64,000 nt of DNA, from positions 1-64,000 of the forward strand of contig NZ_MLYP01000026.1 of the NCBI RefSeq assembly GCF_001866645.1. Direction: 5' to 3'. The notes under the pieces were generated by a model. The model was given only the letters and a program-made list of their open reading frames with translations. It searched no databases and was not told the DNA's origin. Each line of letters opens with the position of its first letter. Within the stretch, counting starts at the first letter, position 1. Below, piece after piece: positions 34,901 to 43,132 of this stretch. The position numbers and the translations under genes were made by a program. The stretch is from Streptomyces colonosanans. Its GTDB lineage: Bacteria > Actinomycetota > Actinomycetes > Streptomycetales > Streptomycetaceae.

Positions 34901-35006
34901 AGGCCTCGACCGTGCAAGGGACGGAGGCCGCATAGATCGCGGGCCTGATGCGCTGGTTGTGGACGCGCGCGACGCGTTGCTCGATCCGGCGGCGTTCGTC
35001 ATGCAT
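31947..35006 (-). CDS. Alpha-mannosidase, glycoside hydrolase family 38
   Basis: A 1019-aa cytoplasmic exo-mannosidase of normal GH38 length. The zinc and nucleophile motif GHAHIDTAWLWPIRETKRK is followed by WVEADGNLPGGEALARQL, WLPDSFGYTAAYPQLAKL and HDILPGSSIAWVH. The N-terminal 200 residues form the ancillary beta domain (PWGPPWGTTWFRMRGQVPGEWAG). The ATG at 35006 is certain: AGGAGG lies 7 bases upstream. It follows the GH4 gene by 20 bp on the same strand, so both sugars are probably handled together, though no sugar transporter is adjacent. Confidence 0.95.
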   Translation of the reverse strand: MHDERRRIEQRVARVHNQRIRPAIYAASVPCTVEAWQAPGEPVPFAEAAAAPYRPFAMDTPWGPPWGTTWFRMRGQVPGEWAGRRVEAVIDLGFVGDWPGNQAEALVHLPDGTPLKAVNPLNQYVPIANPAKGGEEVQYLVEAASNPGILADDFVRPTPFGDVLTAGDKPLYTFRRADIAILDEQVWHLDLDLQVLRELMVELDEHDPRRHEIMHALDRAVDLLDLDDISGSAADVRAALRPVLAKPAHAGAHTVSGVGHAHIDTAWLWPIRETKRKTSRTFSNVTSLADEYEEFVFACSQAQQYAWVRDTYPHVWARIQESVKKGQWAPVGGMWVEADGNLPGGEALARQLVHGKRFFIEHFGIETKGVWLPDSFGYTAAYPQLAKLAGNEWFLTQKISWNQTNAFPHHTFWWEGIDGTRIFTHFPPVDTYNARFSGEEMSRAVRNHREKGRATRSLAPFGYGDGGGGPTREIMERARRLKDLEGSPKVVVEHPDAFFKAAREEYPDAPVWAGELYLELHRATYTTQARTKQGNRRSEHRLREAELWATTAALHAPGYAYPYEKLDRLWKTVLLHQFHDILPGSSIAWVHREAEAEYARVAGELGELTAEAVAALGTGGTRVFNTSPYDRAEVVRTAEDAPVYVKVPASGSAPLAAAEPPRPVTVTGRVLDNGLVRVEVADDGALASVTDLRAGGREVLAGKGNLLRLHTDLPNYWDAWDIDKHYKNRYTDLLDAESVTVAEQDPLVGAIRVERSFGKGSKITQTITVRAGSPRIDIETDLDWHETEKILKAGFPVDIRAPLSSAEIQFGHVQRPTHTNTSWEAARFEVSGHRWVHIGEPGYGVAVINDSTYGHDVSRTVREDGGTTTTVRLSLVRAPRIPDPGADQGRHRFTYSLLPGASIEDAVAEGYALNLPLRVADAAGAPEPVVSVDGEGVTVEAVKLADDASGDVVVRLYESRGGRATGTLRTGFPLAGAHITDLLERPLEEAVADGDAVAVALRPFQILTLRLQRATADRP

Positions 35007-35026
35007 GAGCGGGCCTCCTGACGCGG

Positions 35027-36364
35027 TTACTTGAGGTATCCCAGGCCGGGGTGGACGGCGGTGTAGCCGTCGACGAGCCGCCGGGCGACGTTGACGGAGT
35101 CGACGAGCGGGTGAAGCGCGAACGCTTTCACCGCCGTTGCGCGGGAGCCGGACTCGGCCGCGGACAGCACCTCGCGCTCGACCGCTTTGACCGCGCACAC
35201 CAGACCGGTGGCGTGGTCGGGCAGCGGGTCGACCACGACGGGGTGCGCCCCGCTCACGTCCACCAGGCAGGGGACCTCGATGACCGCTTCGGAGTCCAGC
35301 GCGGACAGCGTGCCGCGGTTGCGCACGTTCAGAATCAGGGTGGCGCGCTCGTCGCGGGCGATGGCCCGCATCAGGGCGAGGGCCACCCTCTCGTACCCGC
35401 CGGAGAGGTCGTCGGCCTCGCGCTCGCCCGCCCCGGCCGCCTCCCGGTTCTCGGCCATGTACGTGGCCTCGCGCTCGGCCCTGGTGCTGTTCCAGGTCGT
35501 CAGCGCGGCGGTGTCCGGGCGCTTCAACTCCTCGTAGAAGCGGGCCTGCTGGTCGCGCAGAAAGGCGCCGCGGGTCTTCTCGGCCCTCTGGTAGGCGCGT
35601 ACGGCTTCCCGGTTGAAGTAGTAGTAGTGCAGGTACTCGTTCGGGATCGCGCCCAGGGACTGCAGCCAGTCGACGCCGAAGAGCCTGCCCTCCTCGAAGG
35701 AGCCCAGCAGCTCCGGATCGGCCAGCAGACGCGGGAGTTCGTCGCGTCCGGCCACGCGCAGGCCGCGCACCCAGCCGAGGTGGTTGAGTCCGGCGTAGTC
35801 GATCCATGCCTCCTTCGGGTGCGCGCCGAGTACGCGGGCGATACGGCGGCCGAGTCCGACCGGGGAGTCGCAGATACCGATGACGCGGTCGCCGAGGTGG
35901 CGGGACATGGCCTCGGTGATCAGGCCCGCCGGATTGGTGAAGTTGATGACCCAGGCATCGGGGGCGAGCCGGGCCACGCGCCGGGCGATGTCGACGGCCA
36001 CCGGGACCGTGCGCAGCCCGTACGCGATACCGCCCGCACCGACCGTCTCCTGACCGAGGACGCCTTCCGCCAGGGCCACCCGCTCGTCGTCGGCCCGGCC
36101 CTGCAGACCACCGACACGGATCGCGGAGAAGACGAAGGAGGCGCCTGACAACGCCTCATCGAGGTCGGTCGTGGCGGTCACCTCGGGCGCGCCGGACACG
36201 CCGGCCGCCTGCTCGGCCAGGACCCGGGCCACGGCGGACAGCCGCCCGGCGTCCAGGTCGTGCAGCACGACACGGGTGACGCGGCCCTCGGCGCGGTCCC
36301 CGAGGAGCGCTCCGTACACGAGCGGCACCCGAAATCCGCCGCCGCCCAGAATCGTCAGCTTCAC
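35027..36364 (-). CDS. GH4 glycosidase, 6-phospho-beta-glucosidase type
   Basis: A 445-aa NAD- and metal-dependent GH4 hydrolase. The N-terminal Rossmann motif is KLTILGGGGFRVPLVYGAL. Further landmarks are EGVLGQETVGAGGIAYGLRTVPV, INFTNPAGLITEA, GICDSPVGLGRR with the metal-binding Cys, and GLNHLGWVRGL with the metal His. GH4 enzymes cleave by an unusual oxidation-elimination route. The GTG at 36364 follows GGAAGGA; the longer frame to 36844 is not homologous and crosses the zwf promoter region. Confidence 0.92.
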   Translation of the reverse strand: MKLTILGGGGFRVPLVYGALLGDRAEGRVTRVVLHDLDAGRLSAVARVLAEQAAGVSGAPEVTATTDLDEALSGASFVFSAIRVGGLQGRADDERVALAEGVLGQETVGAGGIAYGLRTVPVAVDIARRVARLAPDAWVINFTNPAGLITEAMSRHLGDRVIGICDSPVGLGRRIARVLGAHPKEAWIDYAGLNHLGWVRGLRVAGRDELPRLLADPELLGSFEEGRLFGVDWLQSLGAIPNEYLHYYYFNREAVRAYQRAEKTRGAFLRDQQARFYEELKRPDTAALTTWNSTRAEREATYMAENREAAGAGEREADDLSGGYERVALALMRAIARDERATLILNVRNRGTLSALDSEAVIEVPCLVDVSGAHPVVVDPLPDHATGLVCAVKAVEREVLSAAESGSRATAVKAFALHPLVDSVNVARRLVDGYTAVHPGLGYLK

Positions 36365-36667
36365 GGTTGTATCCTTCCCGCCGCGATGGCCTCGACGCCC
36401 GTATCCCGCGAGCGGAGCGCGTCGCCGCGTCCACGGGAGTGTTCGTGACCATCGCGTCCAGGTCCTCGGGAGTCCAAGGTCCTTTTCCCTGCCCGGGGAA
36501 GGGAGTCGGTGTGAGCACGACGGGCCTGGTCGTCCGGCGAGGCCGAGGGCGTGGGCGGTGGGTACCCGGGTGGTGTCGATGCCGAGTACGTCTTCGCCCC
36601 GGGGACGTGGCCGCGGCCGGGGAATCCCCGGCAGGCCTCCGCGGTTGATCCAATTGCAGGAAAGAAG
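36365..36667. other. Divergent spacer between GH4 and the zwf operon
   Basis: About 300 bp, no gene supported. It must hold promoters for both directions, but I found no clear consensus. A hairpin GCCGGGG-AAT-CCCCGGC (36616-36632) lies 36 bp before the small ORF and could be part of its leader. Confidence 0.4.
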
Positions 36668-36814
36668 ATGATCACAGTGACCGAGATAGCCGCAGCCGCG
36701 GAACCCCTGAAGCGCCTGTCCTACATGGGCCTCGCCGCATTCGAAGTGGCATCGCAGAGCCTGCCAGAGACAGTGACGGCGTCCCTGAAGAACAAGGAGG
36801 TCGAGGGGGAATGA
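36668..36814 (+). CDS. 48-aa small protein coupled to zwf
   Basis: Starts at ATG 36668 behind AGGAAAGAAG and ends with a stop overlapping the zwf start (ATGA). The sequence has a helical EIAAAAEPLKRLSYMGLAAFEVASQSL core and a charged end KNKEVEGE. No known family. It may be a genuine small protein or a leader whose translation drives zwf; the overlap implies translational coupling. Alternative: a fossil of a lost upstream gene of the pentose-phosphate operon. Confidence 0.5.
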   Translation: MITVTEIAAAAEPLKRLSYMGLAAFEVASQSLPETVTASLKNKEVEGE

Positions 36815-38517
36815 ACAAGAAGTTTCCCGAAGCAACGGAAGCAACGGGTCCGGAGGCCGAGGTGACCGCTCGGGCGGCCGCGGCGGCCGAGGCCCCGGTG
36901 GCTGAGGCTCCGGCGGCCGGGAAGCCCGAGGTGCCGGTGGCCGAGCGGACCGCCGCTCCCGCGGCCGGAGAGGCCGACGATGCGGCCCTCGGCTCTGCCT
37001 GGAGCAACCCCCTGCGTGACCCGCGCGACCTCCGTCTGCCTCGTATCGCCGGCCCCTCCGGCCTGGTCATCTTCGGCGTCACCGGCGATCTGTCCCGCAA
37101 GAAGCTGATGCCGGCGATCTACGACCTGGCCAACCGCGGTCTGCTTCCGCCGGGCTTCTCGCTGGTCGGCTTCGCCCGGCGCGACTGGGCGGACCAGAAC
37201 TTCGCACAGGTGGTGCACGACGCCGTCCGCGAGCACGCCCGTACGCCCTTCCGCGAGGAGGTGTGGCAGCAGCTCGCCGAGGGCATGCGATTCATTCCGG
37301 GCACCTTCGACGACGACGATGCGTTCAAGCAACTGCGGGCCAGCATCGAGGAGTTGGACGCTTCCCGGGGCACCAGCGGCAACTACGCGTTCTACCTTTC
37401 CGTACCGCCGAAGTTCTTCCCGAAGGTCGTCCAGCAGCTCAAGAGGCACGGCCTTGCGGACGCGCCCGAGGGTTCGTGGCGGCGCGCGGTCATCGAGAAG
37501 CCGTTCGGCCACGACCTGGCGAGCGCGCGCGAGCTGAACGCCATCGTGCACGACGTGTTCGAGCCGGACCAGGTGTTCCGCATCGACCACTACCTCGGCA
37601 AGGAGACCGTCCAGAACATACTGGCGCTCCGCTTCGCCAACCAGATGTACGAGCCGATCTGGAACCGGTCGTACGTCGACCACGTACAGATCACCATGGC
37701 CGAGGACATCGGCATCGGCGGCCGGGCCGGCTACTACGACGGCATCGGCGCCGCCCGGGACGTCCTCCAGAACCACCTGCTCCAGCTGATGGCCCTCACC
37801 GCCATGGAGGAGCCCATCGCCTTCGACGCCGAGGCACTGGTCACCGAGAAGCTGAAGGTCCTCAAGTCGGTGCGGCTTGCGGAGGGCCTCGGCGGCCACG
37901 TCGTACGCGGGCAGTACGCGGCCGGCTGGCAGGGCGGCGAGAAGGTACGCGGCTACCTCCAGGAGGACGGCATCGACCCGGTGTCCACCACGGACACATA
38001 CGCCGCGATCAAGCTGGAGATCGACAACCGCCGCTGGGCGGGCGTCCCCTTCTACCTGCGCACCGGCAAGCGTCTGGGCCGGCGGGTCACCGAGATCGCG
38101 GTGGTCTTCCAGCGGGCACCCCACTCGCCGTTCGACTCCACGGCCACCGAGGAACTCGGCGAGAACGCGATCGTCATCCGGGTGCAGCCCGACGAGGGCA
38201 TGACGGTCCGCTTCGGTTCGAAGGTGCCGGGTACCTCCATGGAGCTCCGGGACGTCACGATGGACTTCGCCTACGGCGAGTCGTTCACCGAGTCCAGCCC
38301 GGAGGCGTATGAACGGCTGATCCTGGACGTACTGCTCGGCGACGCCAACCTCTTCCCCCGCACCGAGGAAGTGGAGGAATCCTGGAAGATCCTCGACCCG
38401 ATCGAGGAGTACTGGACCTCCCACGGCAGGCCCGCGCAGTACCCCTCGGGCACCTGGGGCCCCAAGGAAGCCGACGAGATGCTCGCACGAGACGGACGGA
38501 GCTGGCGCAGGCCATGA
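36811..38517 (+). CDS. zwf: Glucose-6-phosphate dehydrogenase with N-terminal extension
   Basis: Oxidises glucose 6-phosphate to 6-phosphogluconolactone, making NADPH. Catalytic motif RIDHYLGKETVQN is at about residues 256-268 and the dinucleotide fold GVTGDLSRKKLMPAIYDL near 88-105. At 568 aa it is about 60 residues longer than usual. The extra N-terminus is Ala/Glu/Pro-rich (EATEATGPEAEVTARAAAAA and similar repeats) and looks disordered; the normal core begins at NPLRDPRDLRLPRIAGPSG. The ATG at 36811 has GAGGGGGA upstream. Followed by opcA with a 4-bp overlap. Confidence 0.95.
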   Translation: MNKKFPEATEATGPEAEVTARAAAAAEAPVAEAPAAGKPEVPVAERTAAPAAGEADDAALGSAWSNPLRDPRDLRLPRIAGPSGLVIFGVTGDLSRKKLMPAIYDLANRGLLPPGFSLVGFARRDWADQNFAQVVHDAVREHARTPFREEVWQQLAEGMRFIPGTFDDDDAFKQLRASIEELDASRGTSGNYAFYLSVPPKFFPKVVQQLKRHGLADAPEGSWRRAVIEKPFGHDLASARELNAIVHDVFEPDQVFRIDHYLGKETVQNILALRFANQMYEPIWNRSYVDHVQITMAEDIGIGGRAGYYDGIGAARDVLQNHLLQLMALTAMEEPIAFDAEALVTEKLKVLKSVRLAEGLGGHVVRGQYAAGWQGGEKVRGYLQEDGIDPVSTTDTYAAIKLEIDNRRWAGVPFYLRTGKRLGRRVTEIAVVFQRAPHSPFDSTATEELGENAIVIRVQPDEGMTVRFGSKVPGTSMELRDVTMDFAYGESFTESSPEAYERLILDVLLGDANLFPRTEEVEESWKILDPIEEYWTSHGRPAQYPSGTWGPKEADEMLARDGRSWRRP

Positions 38518-39449
38518 AGATCGACCTGACCGACACCACGGCAAGCAAGATCAACAAGGCGCTGGTGCAGGGGCGCCACGACCTCGGCACCCCAGCCGTG
38601 GGCATGGTCCTGACGATGGTCATCGTGACCGACGAGGAGAACGCGTACGACTCGATCAAGGCCGCCGAGGAGGCCTCCCACGAGCACCCTTCGCGCACCC
38701 TGGTCGTCATCAAGCGGCACACCCGCACCTTGCGCGACCGCACCCGGCCGCGCCTCGACGCCGAGGTCCGGCTCGGTGCCGACGCGGGCACCGGCGAGAC
38801 GGTCGTGCTGCGGCTGTACGGCGAGGTGTCCGACCACGCCGACTCGGTGGTCCTGCCGCTGCTGCTGCCGGACGCGCCCGTCGTCGTGTGGTGGCCGGTG
38901 GACGCGCCGGACAACCCGTCCAGGGATCCGCTGGGCGCCCTCGCCCAGCGCCGGATCACCGACCTGTACGCCGTCGAGACCCCTCTGGTCGTGCTGGAGG
39001 CCCGGGCCTCCTCGTACGCGCCGGGCGACACCGACCTGGCCTGGACCCGGCTGACGCCCTGGCGGTCGATGCTGGCCGCGGCGCTCGACCAGGCCCGTAC
39101 GAAGGTGACCTCGGCGGCCGTCGAGAGCGAGGCGGACAACCCGAGCGCCGAGTTGCTGGCCCGCTGGCTGGAGTCCCGGCTCCGGGTGCCCGTCGAGCGG
39201 GTCGTCACCGCCGGGCCGGTCGTCACGGCCGTACGGCTGGGCACCAAGAAGGGCGAGATCGTCATCGACCGCCCCGAGGGACCGATGGCCATGCTCTCAC
39301 TGCCGGGCCAGCCGCCGCGCACCATGGCACTGAAGGTGCGCCCCACCTCGGAGCTGATCGCCGAGGAGCTGCGTCGCCTCGACGCGGACGAGATGTACGC
39401 CATTGCCCTGCGCGGCGGAGGCTCCAAGGAGAAGGCCGGCCATGACTGA
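38514..39449 (+). CDS. opcA: Glucose-6-phosphate dehydrogenase assembly protein OpcA
   Basis: A 311-aa partner that activates and assembles G6PDH in cyanobacteria and actinobacteria. The N-terminus MKIDLTDTTASKINKALV and the central DAPVVVWWPVDAPDNPS and DLAWTRLTPWRSMLAAALDQ regions are typical. Its ATG overlaps the zwf stop (ATGA), consistent with balanced production of the two subunits. Confidence 0.93.
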   Translation: MKIDLTDTTASKINKALVQGRHDLGTPAVGMVLTMVIVTDEENAYDSIKAAEEASHEHPSRTLVVIKRHTRTLRDRTRPRLDAEVRLGADAGTGETVVLRLYGEVSDHADSVVLPLLLPDAPVVVWWPVDAPDNPSRDPLGALAQRRITDLYAVETPLVVLEARASSYAPGDTDLAWTRLTPWRSMLAAALDQARTKVTSAAVESEADNPSAELLARWLESRLRVPVERVVTAGPVVTAVRLGTKKGEIVIDRPEGPMAMLSLPGQPPRTMALKVRPTSELIAEELRRLDADEMYAIALRGGGSKEKAGHD

Positions 39450-39527
39450 CCGCCCCGGGCTCATCCGCCCCCTACGCCACCGCCCTCATGACCGCATACC
39501 CGCACGCTCAGGACGGAGTGAACTGAC

Positions 39528-40409
39528 ATGCAGATCGGACTCATCGGTCTTGGCAAGATGGGCGGCAACATGCGCGAGCGGATCCGGCGCGCGGGCCACA
39601 CCGTCGTCGGATACGACCGCAACCCCGACGTCTCCGACGTCGGCACCCTGAACGAACTGGTCGAGAGGCTCGAAGGGCCGCGCGTTGTCTGGGTGATGGT
39701 CCCGGCCGGCGCCCCGACCCAGTCCGTCATCAACGAACTCGCCGGCCTGCTGTCCGCCGGTGACACCGTGGTCGACGGCGGCAACTCCCGCTGGAGTGAC
39801 GACGAGAAGCACGCCAAGGAGCTGGGCATCAAGGGCATCGGCTTCGTCGACGCCGGAGTCTCCGGCGGCGTATGGGGCCTGGAGAACGGCTACGCCCTCA
39901 TGGTCGGCGGCGACAAGGAGCACGTCGAAAGGCTCCAGCCGATCTTCGACGCGCTCAAGCCGGAGGGCCCGTACGGCTACGTCCACGCCGGCAAGGTCGG
40001 TTCCGGGCACTTCTCCAAGATGGTCCACAACGGCATCGAGTACGCGATGATGCAGGCCTACGCCGAGGGCTGGGAGCTGCTGGAGAAGGTCGACTCGGTG
40101 GAGAACGTCCGCGAGGTCTTCCGCTCCTGGCAGGAGGGCACGGTCATCCGTTCCTGGCTGCTGGACCTGGCGGTCAACGCCCTCGACGAGGACGAGCACC
40201 TGGAGAAGCTGCGCGGCTTCGCGGAGGACTCCGGTGAGGGCCGGTGGACCGTCGAGGCGGCCATCGGCCACGCCGTGCCGCTCCCGGCCATCACGGCGTC
40301 GCTGTTCGCCCGCTTCGCCTCCCGTCAGGACGACTCCCCGCAGATGAAGATGATCGCCGCCCTGCGCAACCAGTTCGGCGGCCACGCCGTCGAGTCCGCG
40401 GAGGAGTAG
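39528..40409 (+). CDS. gnd: 6-Phosphogluconate dehydrogenase, decarboxylating (short NAD-type)
   Basis: Converts 6-phosphogluconate to ribulose 5-phosphate and CO2. At 293 aa it belongs to the short GndA/YqeC-like class (about 300 aa), not the 470-aa NADP class. Motifs: GLIGLGKMGGNM at the N-terminus, VDGGNSRW, DAGVSGGVWGLENGYALMVGG and GHFSKMVHNGIEYAMMQAYAEG with the catalytic Lys. The ATG at 39528 follows GGACGGAG. Third gene of the oxidative pentose-phosphate unit; the pgi, tal and tkt genes found in the related S. coelicolor cluster (from memory) are absent. Confidence 0.94.
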   Translation: MQIGLIGLGKMGGNMRERIRRAGHTVVGYDRNPDVSDVGTLNELVERLEGPRVVWVMVPAGAPTQSVINELAGLLSAGDTVVDGGNSRWSDDEKHAKELGIKGIGFVDAGVSGGVWGLENGYALMVGGDKEHVERLQPIFDALKPEGPYGYVHAGKVGSGHFSKMVHNGIEYAMMQAYAEGWELLEKVDSVENVREVFRSWQEGTVIRSWLLDLAVNALDEDEHLEKLRGFAEDSGEGRWTVEAAIGHAVPLPAITASLFARFASRQDDSPQMKMIAALRNQFGGHAVESAEE

Positions 40410-40418
40410 GGAGCCGTG

Positions 40419-40463
40419 CCGGTCCCGAGCCGGTCCGCCGTGGCGACACCGGCTCGGGACCGG
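40419..40463 (+). terminator. Terminator after gnd
   Basis: CCGGTCCCGAGCCGGT (40419-40434) is mirrored exactly by ACCGGCTCGGGACCGG (40448-40463), a 16-bp stem with a 13-nt loop, beginning 10 bp after the gnd stop. Confidence 0.85.
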
Positions 40464-40538
40464 CCCGCTCACCCGGGGCCGACCGTGATCACAAAATGGA
40501 ACACGACAGGAACTTCTGCGGCGTCCCGCAAGTTCTTG

Positions 40539-40608
40539 CCTACGTTGCTGTAGAAACCAGAGAGGTCATGGATCGCCCACCGGGGCGGGCCCGCCTCGAC
40601 AACGTAGG
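40539..40608 (+). promoter_or_regulatory. Inverted repeat in the terB leader touching the ribosome site
   Basis: CCTACGTTG (40539-40547) is complementary to CAACGTAGG (40600-40608). The right arm runs into the AGGGAG (40606-40611) that serves the ATG at 40617, so pairing would hide part of the ribosome site. Confidence 0.35.
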
Positions 40609-40616
40609 GAGTTCTC

Positions 40617-41072
40617 ATGGCCCTGTGGGACCGCATCAAGGAATCCGCATCGACGATGCAGACCCAACTCGTGGCGAAGAAGAACGATCTGAAGAGCGGT
40701 GCGTTCCGCGACGCGAGCATGGCCATGTGCGCGCTCGTGGCGGCGGCGGACGGCACGATCGACCCGTCCGAGCGCCAGCGCGTGGCCCAGCTCATCGCCA
40801 CCAACGAGGTGTTGCAGAACTTCCCGGCGGACGACCTGCGTCGCCGCTTCGAGGACAACCTGAACAAGCTGTCCACCGACTTCGACTTCGGCAAGGTCAG
40901 CGTGCTGCAGGAGATCGGCAAGGCGAAGAAGAAGCCGGCCGAGGCGCGTGCCGTGATCCAGATCGGCATCGTCATCGGAGGTGCGGACGGGGACTTCGAC
41001 AAGGACGAGCAGGCGGTCGTCCGCGAGGCGTGCTTCGCGCTCGACCTGCCGCCGCACGAGTTCGACCTCTGA
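40617..41072 (+). CDS. TerB-family protein
   Basis: A 151-aa helical protein of the TerB (tellurite resistance) fold. It shows two related acidic metal-binding-like loops: CALVAAADGTIDPSERQRVAQLI at about residues 37-60 and GIVIGGADGDFDKDEQAVVREACFALDL near the C-terminus. Stand-alone TerB proteins are common in streptomycetes and need not confer tellurite resistance; no other ter gene is nearby. ATG at 40617 behind AGGGAG. Confidence 0.87.
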   Translation: MALWDRIKESASTMQTQLVAKKNDLKSGAFRDASMAMCALVAAADGTIDPSERQRVAQLIATNEVLQNFPADDLRRRFEDNLNKLSTDFDFGKVSVLQEIGKAKKKPAEARAVIQIGIVIGGADGDFDKDEQAVVREACFALDLPPHEFDL

Positions 41073-41409
41073 CTGCGACCGTATTCGTGGAATGAGCGCA
41101 GGTCGCAGCGGTGCGACAACATCAATGAGGTGACGGGACGTGAGTTCCACGCCCTGTCGGCCTGCGTGTTCTGGCACTGGCCGCGTGCGCGAGCGGCCCG
41201 GGCGCTCCGGGCCGCTCGCGCGGTAGATCGGGCGGCGCCGTGTATGCGGCGTGGCGGCGAGGGCTGTCGGTAGCCGGTGGGAGCGCGAGCGTCCGCGCAC
41301 GGGCACTGCACCATGGAGGTCCCCCAGGGGGCTTGTTGGGGAAACCCCCGTGACGACAGGGGCGTTGACCGGGTGGGAGAAGCGGGCCCGATCCGGGAGG
41401 CTTCCGTGC
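41073..41409. other. Intergenic region, terminator plus unassigned sequence
   Basis: No gene seen in 337 bp. The 5' part holds the 15-bp terminator hairpin described separately; the 3' part contains C- and G-tracts (41317-41350) of the kind found in Streptomyces intergenic repeats. Confidence 0.4.
41187..41221 (+). terminator. Hairpin terminator downstream of terB
   Basis: GCGCGAGCGGCCCGG / CCGGGCCGCTCGCGC form a perfect 15-bp stem with a 5-nt loop, about 115 bp after the terB stop. Confidence 0.75.
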
Positions 41410-42909
41410 ATGAAGCAGACCAGCAGAACACGAGCCGCCTGGATAGCCGTCTCAGCCGCCCTCCTGGGGCTCTCCGCCCCCCTGACCACCTCCGTGTCCG
41501 CGTCTGCGGCCGGTCCGTCCGCGCGCTCCTCCCTCGATTGGACCAAGTGCGAGGGCAGCGGGCTCGATCCACGCCAGGAGTGTGCGTCCGTCGAGGTGCC
41601 GATGGACTACGCCGAACCCGGTGGCCGGAAGATCGCCATCGTCATCTCCCGTATTCCCAGCGAGAAGCCGGCCGCCCGCCGTGGCGCGCTGTTACTGATC
41701 CCCGGTGGGCCTGGCGGGTCCAGCCTCGGCGACCCGTCGGGGAAGGGTCAGAAGTTGCCGCAGAAGGTACGGAACGCCTACGACCTGATCGGGTTCGCAC
41801 CGCGCGGCCTCGCCCCCTCCACCCCCGTCAACTGCGGTCTCGACCACGGTGACCTCGCCCTGTCCAAGCTGAGGCCCTGGCCCGCGCCGGACGGGTCGAT
41901 CAGCGAGAACATGGCCACCGCCCGGCGCACGGCGGCCGCCTGCGCCCGCAACGGGGGTGACCTGATCCGCCACATCACCACGGTCGACGAGGCCCGCGAC
42001 ATCGACCGTGTCCGGGCCGCGCTCGGCGAGCGCAGGCTCTCCGCCTGGGGCGTCTCGTACGGTACGTACGTCGGCGCCGTCTACAGCCAGTTGTTCCCGC
42101 GGCGCACCGACCGCGTCGTACTCGACAGCAACGACAACCCCGACCCCACCCGGGTCTCCCGCGCCTGGCTCGAGGGGTACGAGACCGGTGTCGAGGACGT
42201 CTTCCCGGAGTTCGCCAAGTGGGCCTCCGCGCCCGGCAACCCTGATCGGCTGGCCAGGACGGCGGCCGAGGTGCGGCCGTTGTTCCTGCGCCTTGCCGCA
42301 CGGCTCGACCGCGCACCGATCCCCTGGCCCGGCGCCAACCCCGCGGAGCTGAACGGCAATGTGCTGCGCCAGACGATGCTGGACAGCCTCTACACGCCGG
42401 ACCGCTTCCCCACCCTGGCGAAGCTGATGCTGGCCGCGCGGCACGGCACCGTGCCACCCGCGCCCGCGGCGCCGCCGGAGCCGGTGCTGCAGAACGTCAC
42501 CGCGGTCAGCGCCGCGACCCTCTGCAACGACGTGGCGTGGCCCACGTCGGCGGCCGAGTACCGCAAGGGCGTCGCCGAGAGCCGCAAAGAGCACCCGCTG
42601 ACCGCGGGTATGCCCAGGAACGCCATGGTCTGCACCGCTTGGCCGTACCCGCCCACGCAGGCGCCGGTACGCATCACCGCCCACGGCCCGTCCAACGTCC
42701 TGCTCGTGCAGAATGCACGTGATGTCGCCACCCCGCTGCGGGGCGCTCTGAAGCTACGCCAGGCGTTCGGTGCACGCGCCGTCATGGTGATCGTGGACTC
42801 CACCGGCCACGACGCCTACCTCGCCAACGGAAACGCGTGCGGCGACCGCGTCGTCTCCCGGTTCCTGGCGACCGGGGAGCGGCCGGGCGAGGACGTGCGC
42901 TGCGGCTAG
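41410..42909 (+). CDS. Secreted S33 alpha/beta-hydrolase (tripeptidyl aminopeptidase type)
   Basis: A 499-aa exported hydrolase. The N-terminus is a Sec signal (MKQTSRTRAAW, hydrophobic core, ASAAG cleavage region). The oxyanion motif LLLIPGGPGGSS precedes the nucleophile elbow LSAWGVSYGTYVG (Ser about 216). The catalytic Asp is likely in VQNARDVATPLRG and the His in DSTGHDAYLANGNAC, within the C-terminal TAP-like domain. Streptomyces Tap and SlpD/E proteases share this layout. The ATG at 41410 is preferred over an upstream frame from 41251. Confidence 0.9.
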   Translation: MKQTSRTRAAWIAVSAALLGLSAPLTTSVSASAAGPSARSSLDWTKCEGSGLDPRQECASVEVPMDYAEPGGRKIAIVISRIPSEKPAARRGALLLIPGGPGGSSLGDPSGKGQKLPQKVRNAYDLIGFAPRGLAPSTPVNCGLDHGDLALSKLRPWPAPDGSISENMATARRTAAACARNGGDLIRHITTVDEARDIDRVRAALGERRLSAWGVSYGTYVGAVYSQLFPRRTDRVVLDSNDNPDPTRVSRAWLEGYETGVEDVFPEFAKWASAPGNPDRLARTAAEVRPLFLRLAARLDRAPIPWPGANPAELNGNVLRQTMLDSLYTPDRFPTLAKLMLAARHGTVPPAPAAPPEPVLQNVTAVSAATLCNDVAWPTSAAEYRKGVAESRKEHPLTAGMPRNAMVCTAWPYPPTQAPVRITAHGPSNVLLVQNARDVATPLRGALKLRQAFGARAVMVIVDSTGHDAYLANGNACGDRVVSRFLATGERPGEDVRCG

Positions 42910-42953
42910 TGCTGTGACCGGATCGATGGTGAAGGCGGACGGCGCCCGCTCGC

Positions 42954-42991
42954 CTTCCCTTGCCGGCACCCCTGGGCATGCCCGAGGGAAG
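42954..42991 (+). terminator. Hairpin after the S33 peptidase gene
   Basis: CTTCCCT (42954-42960) pairs with AGGGAAG (42985-42991). The loop contains GGGCATGCCC and an 18-bp sequence, GGCACCCCTGGGCATGCC (42965-42982), which is repeated exactly at 43145-43162 in the 3' end of the next gene. Confidence 0.5.
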
Positions 42992-43132
42992 TCATGGTCA
43001 TCGATGCTGCTACTCCCCACGCGGGATGACATCCGGGACACCCCCCAGGCGAACCCTGTAGCCACCCCGAGACAGCCCGGGACCTGGCCGGCGCCAAGGG
43101 CCCCGGACGCCTGAAGATCCGCGCGTCGCCCC

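Noticed and set aside
35007..35807. Mannosidase reading frame continuing upstream to 35807
   Set aside because: It is antiframe to the GH4 gene; the AGGAGG-preceded ATG at 35006 gives the family N-terminus.
40617..41072. Tellurite-resistance island
   Set aside because: Only a single TerB-domain gene is present, with no terA, C, D, E or Z neighbours.
41251..41409. N-terminal extension of the S33 peptidase from 41251
   Set aside because: The signal peptide begins at the ATG at 41410; the earlier 53 codons would put a long Arg-rich stretch before it.
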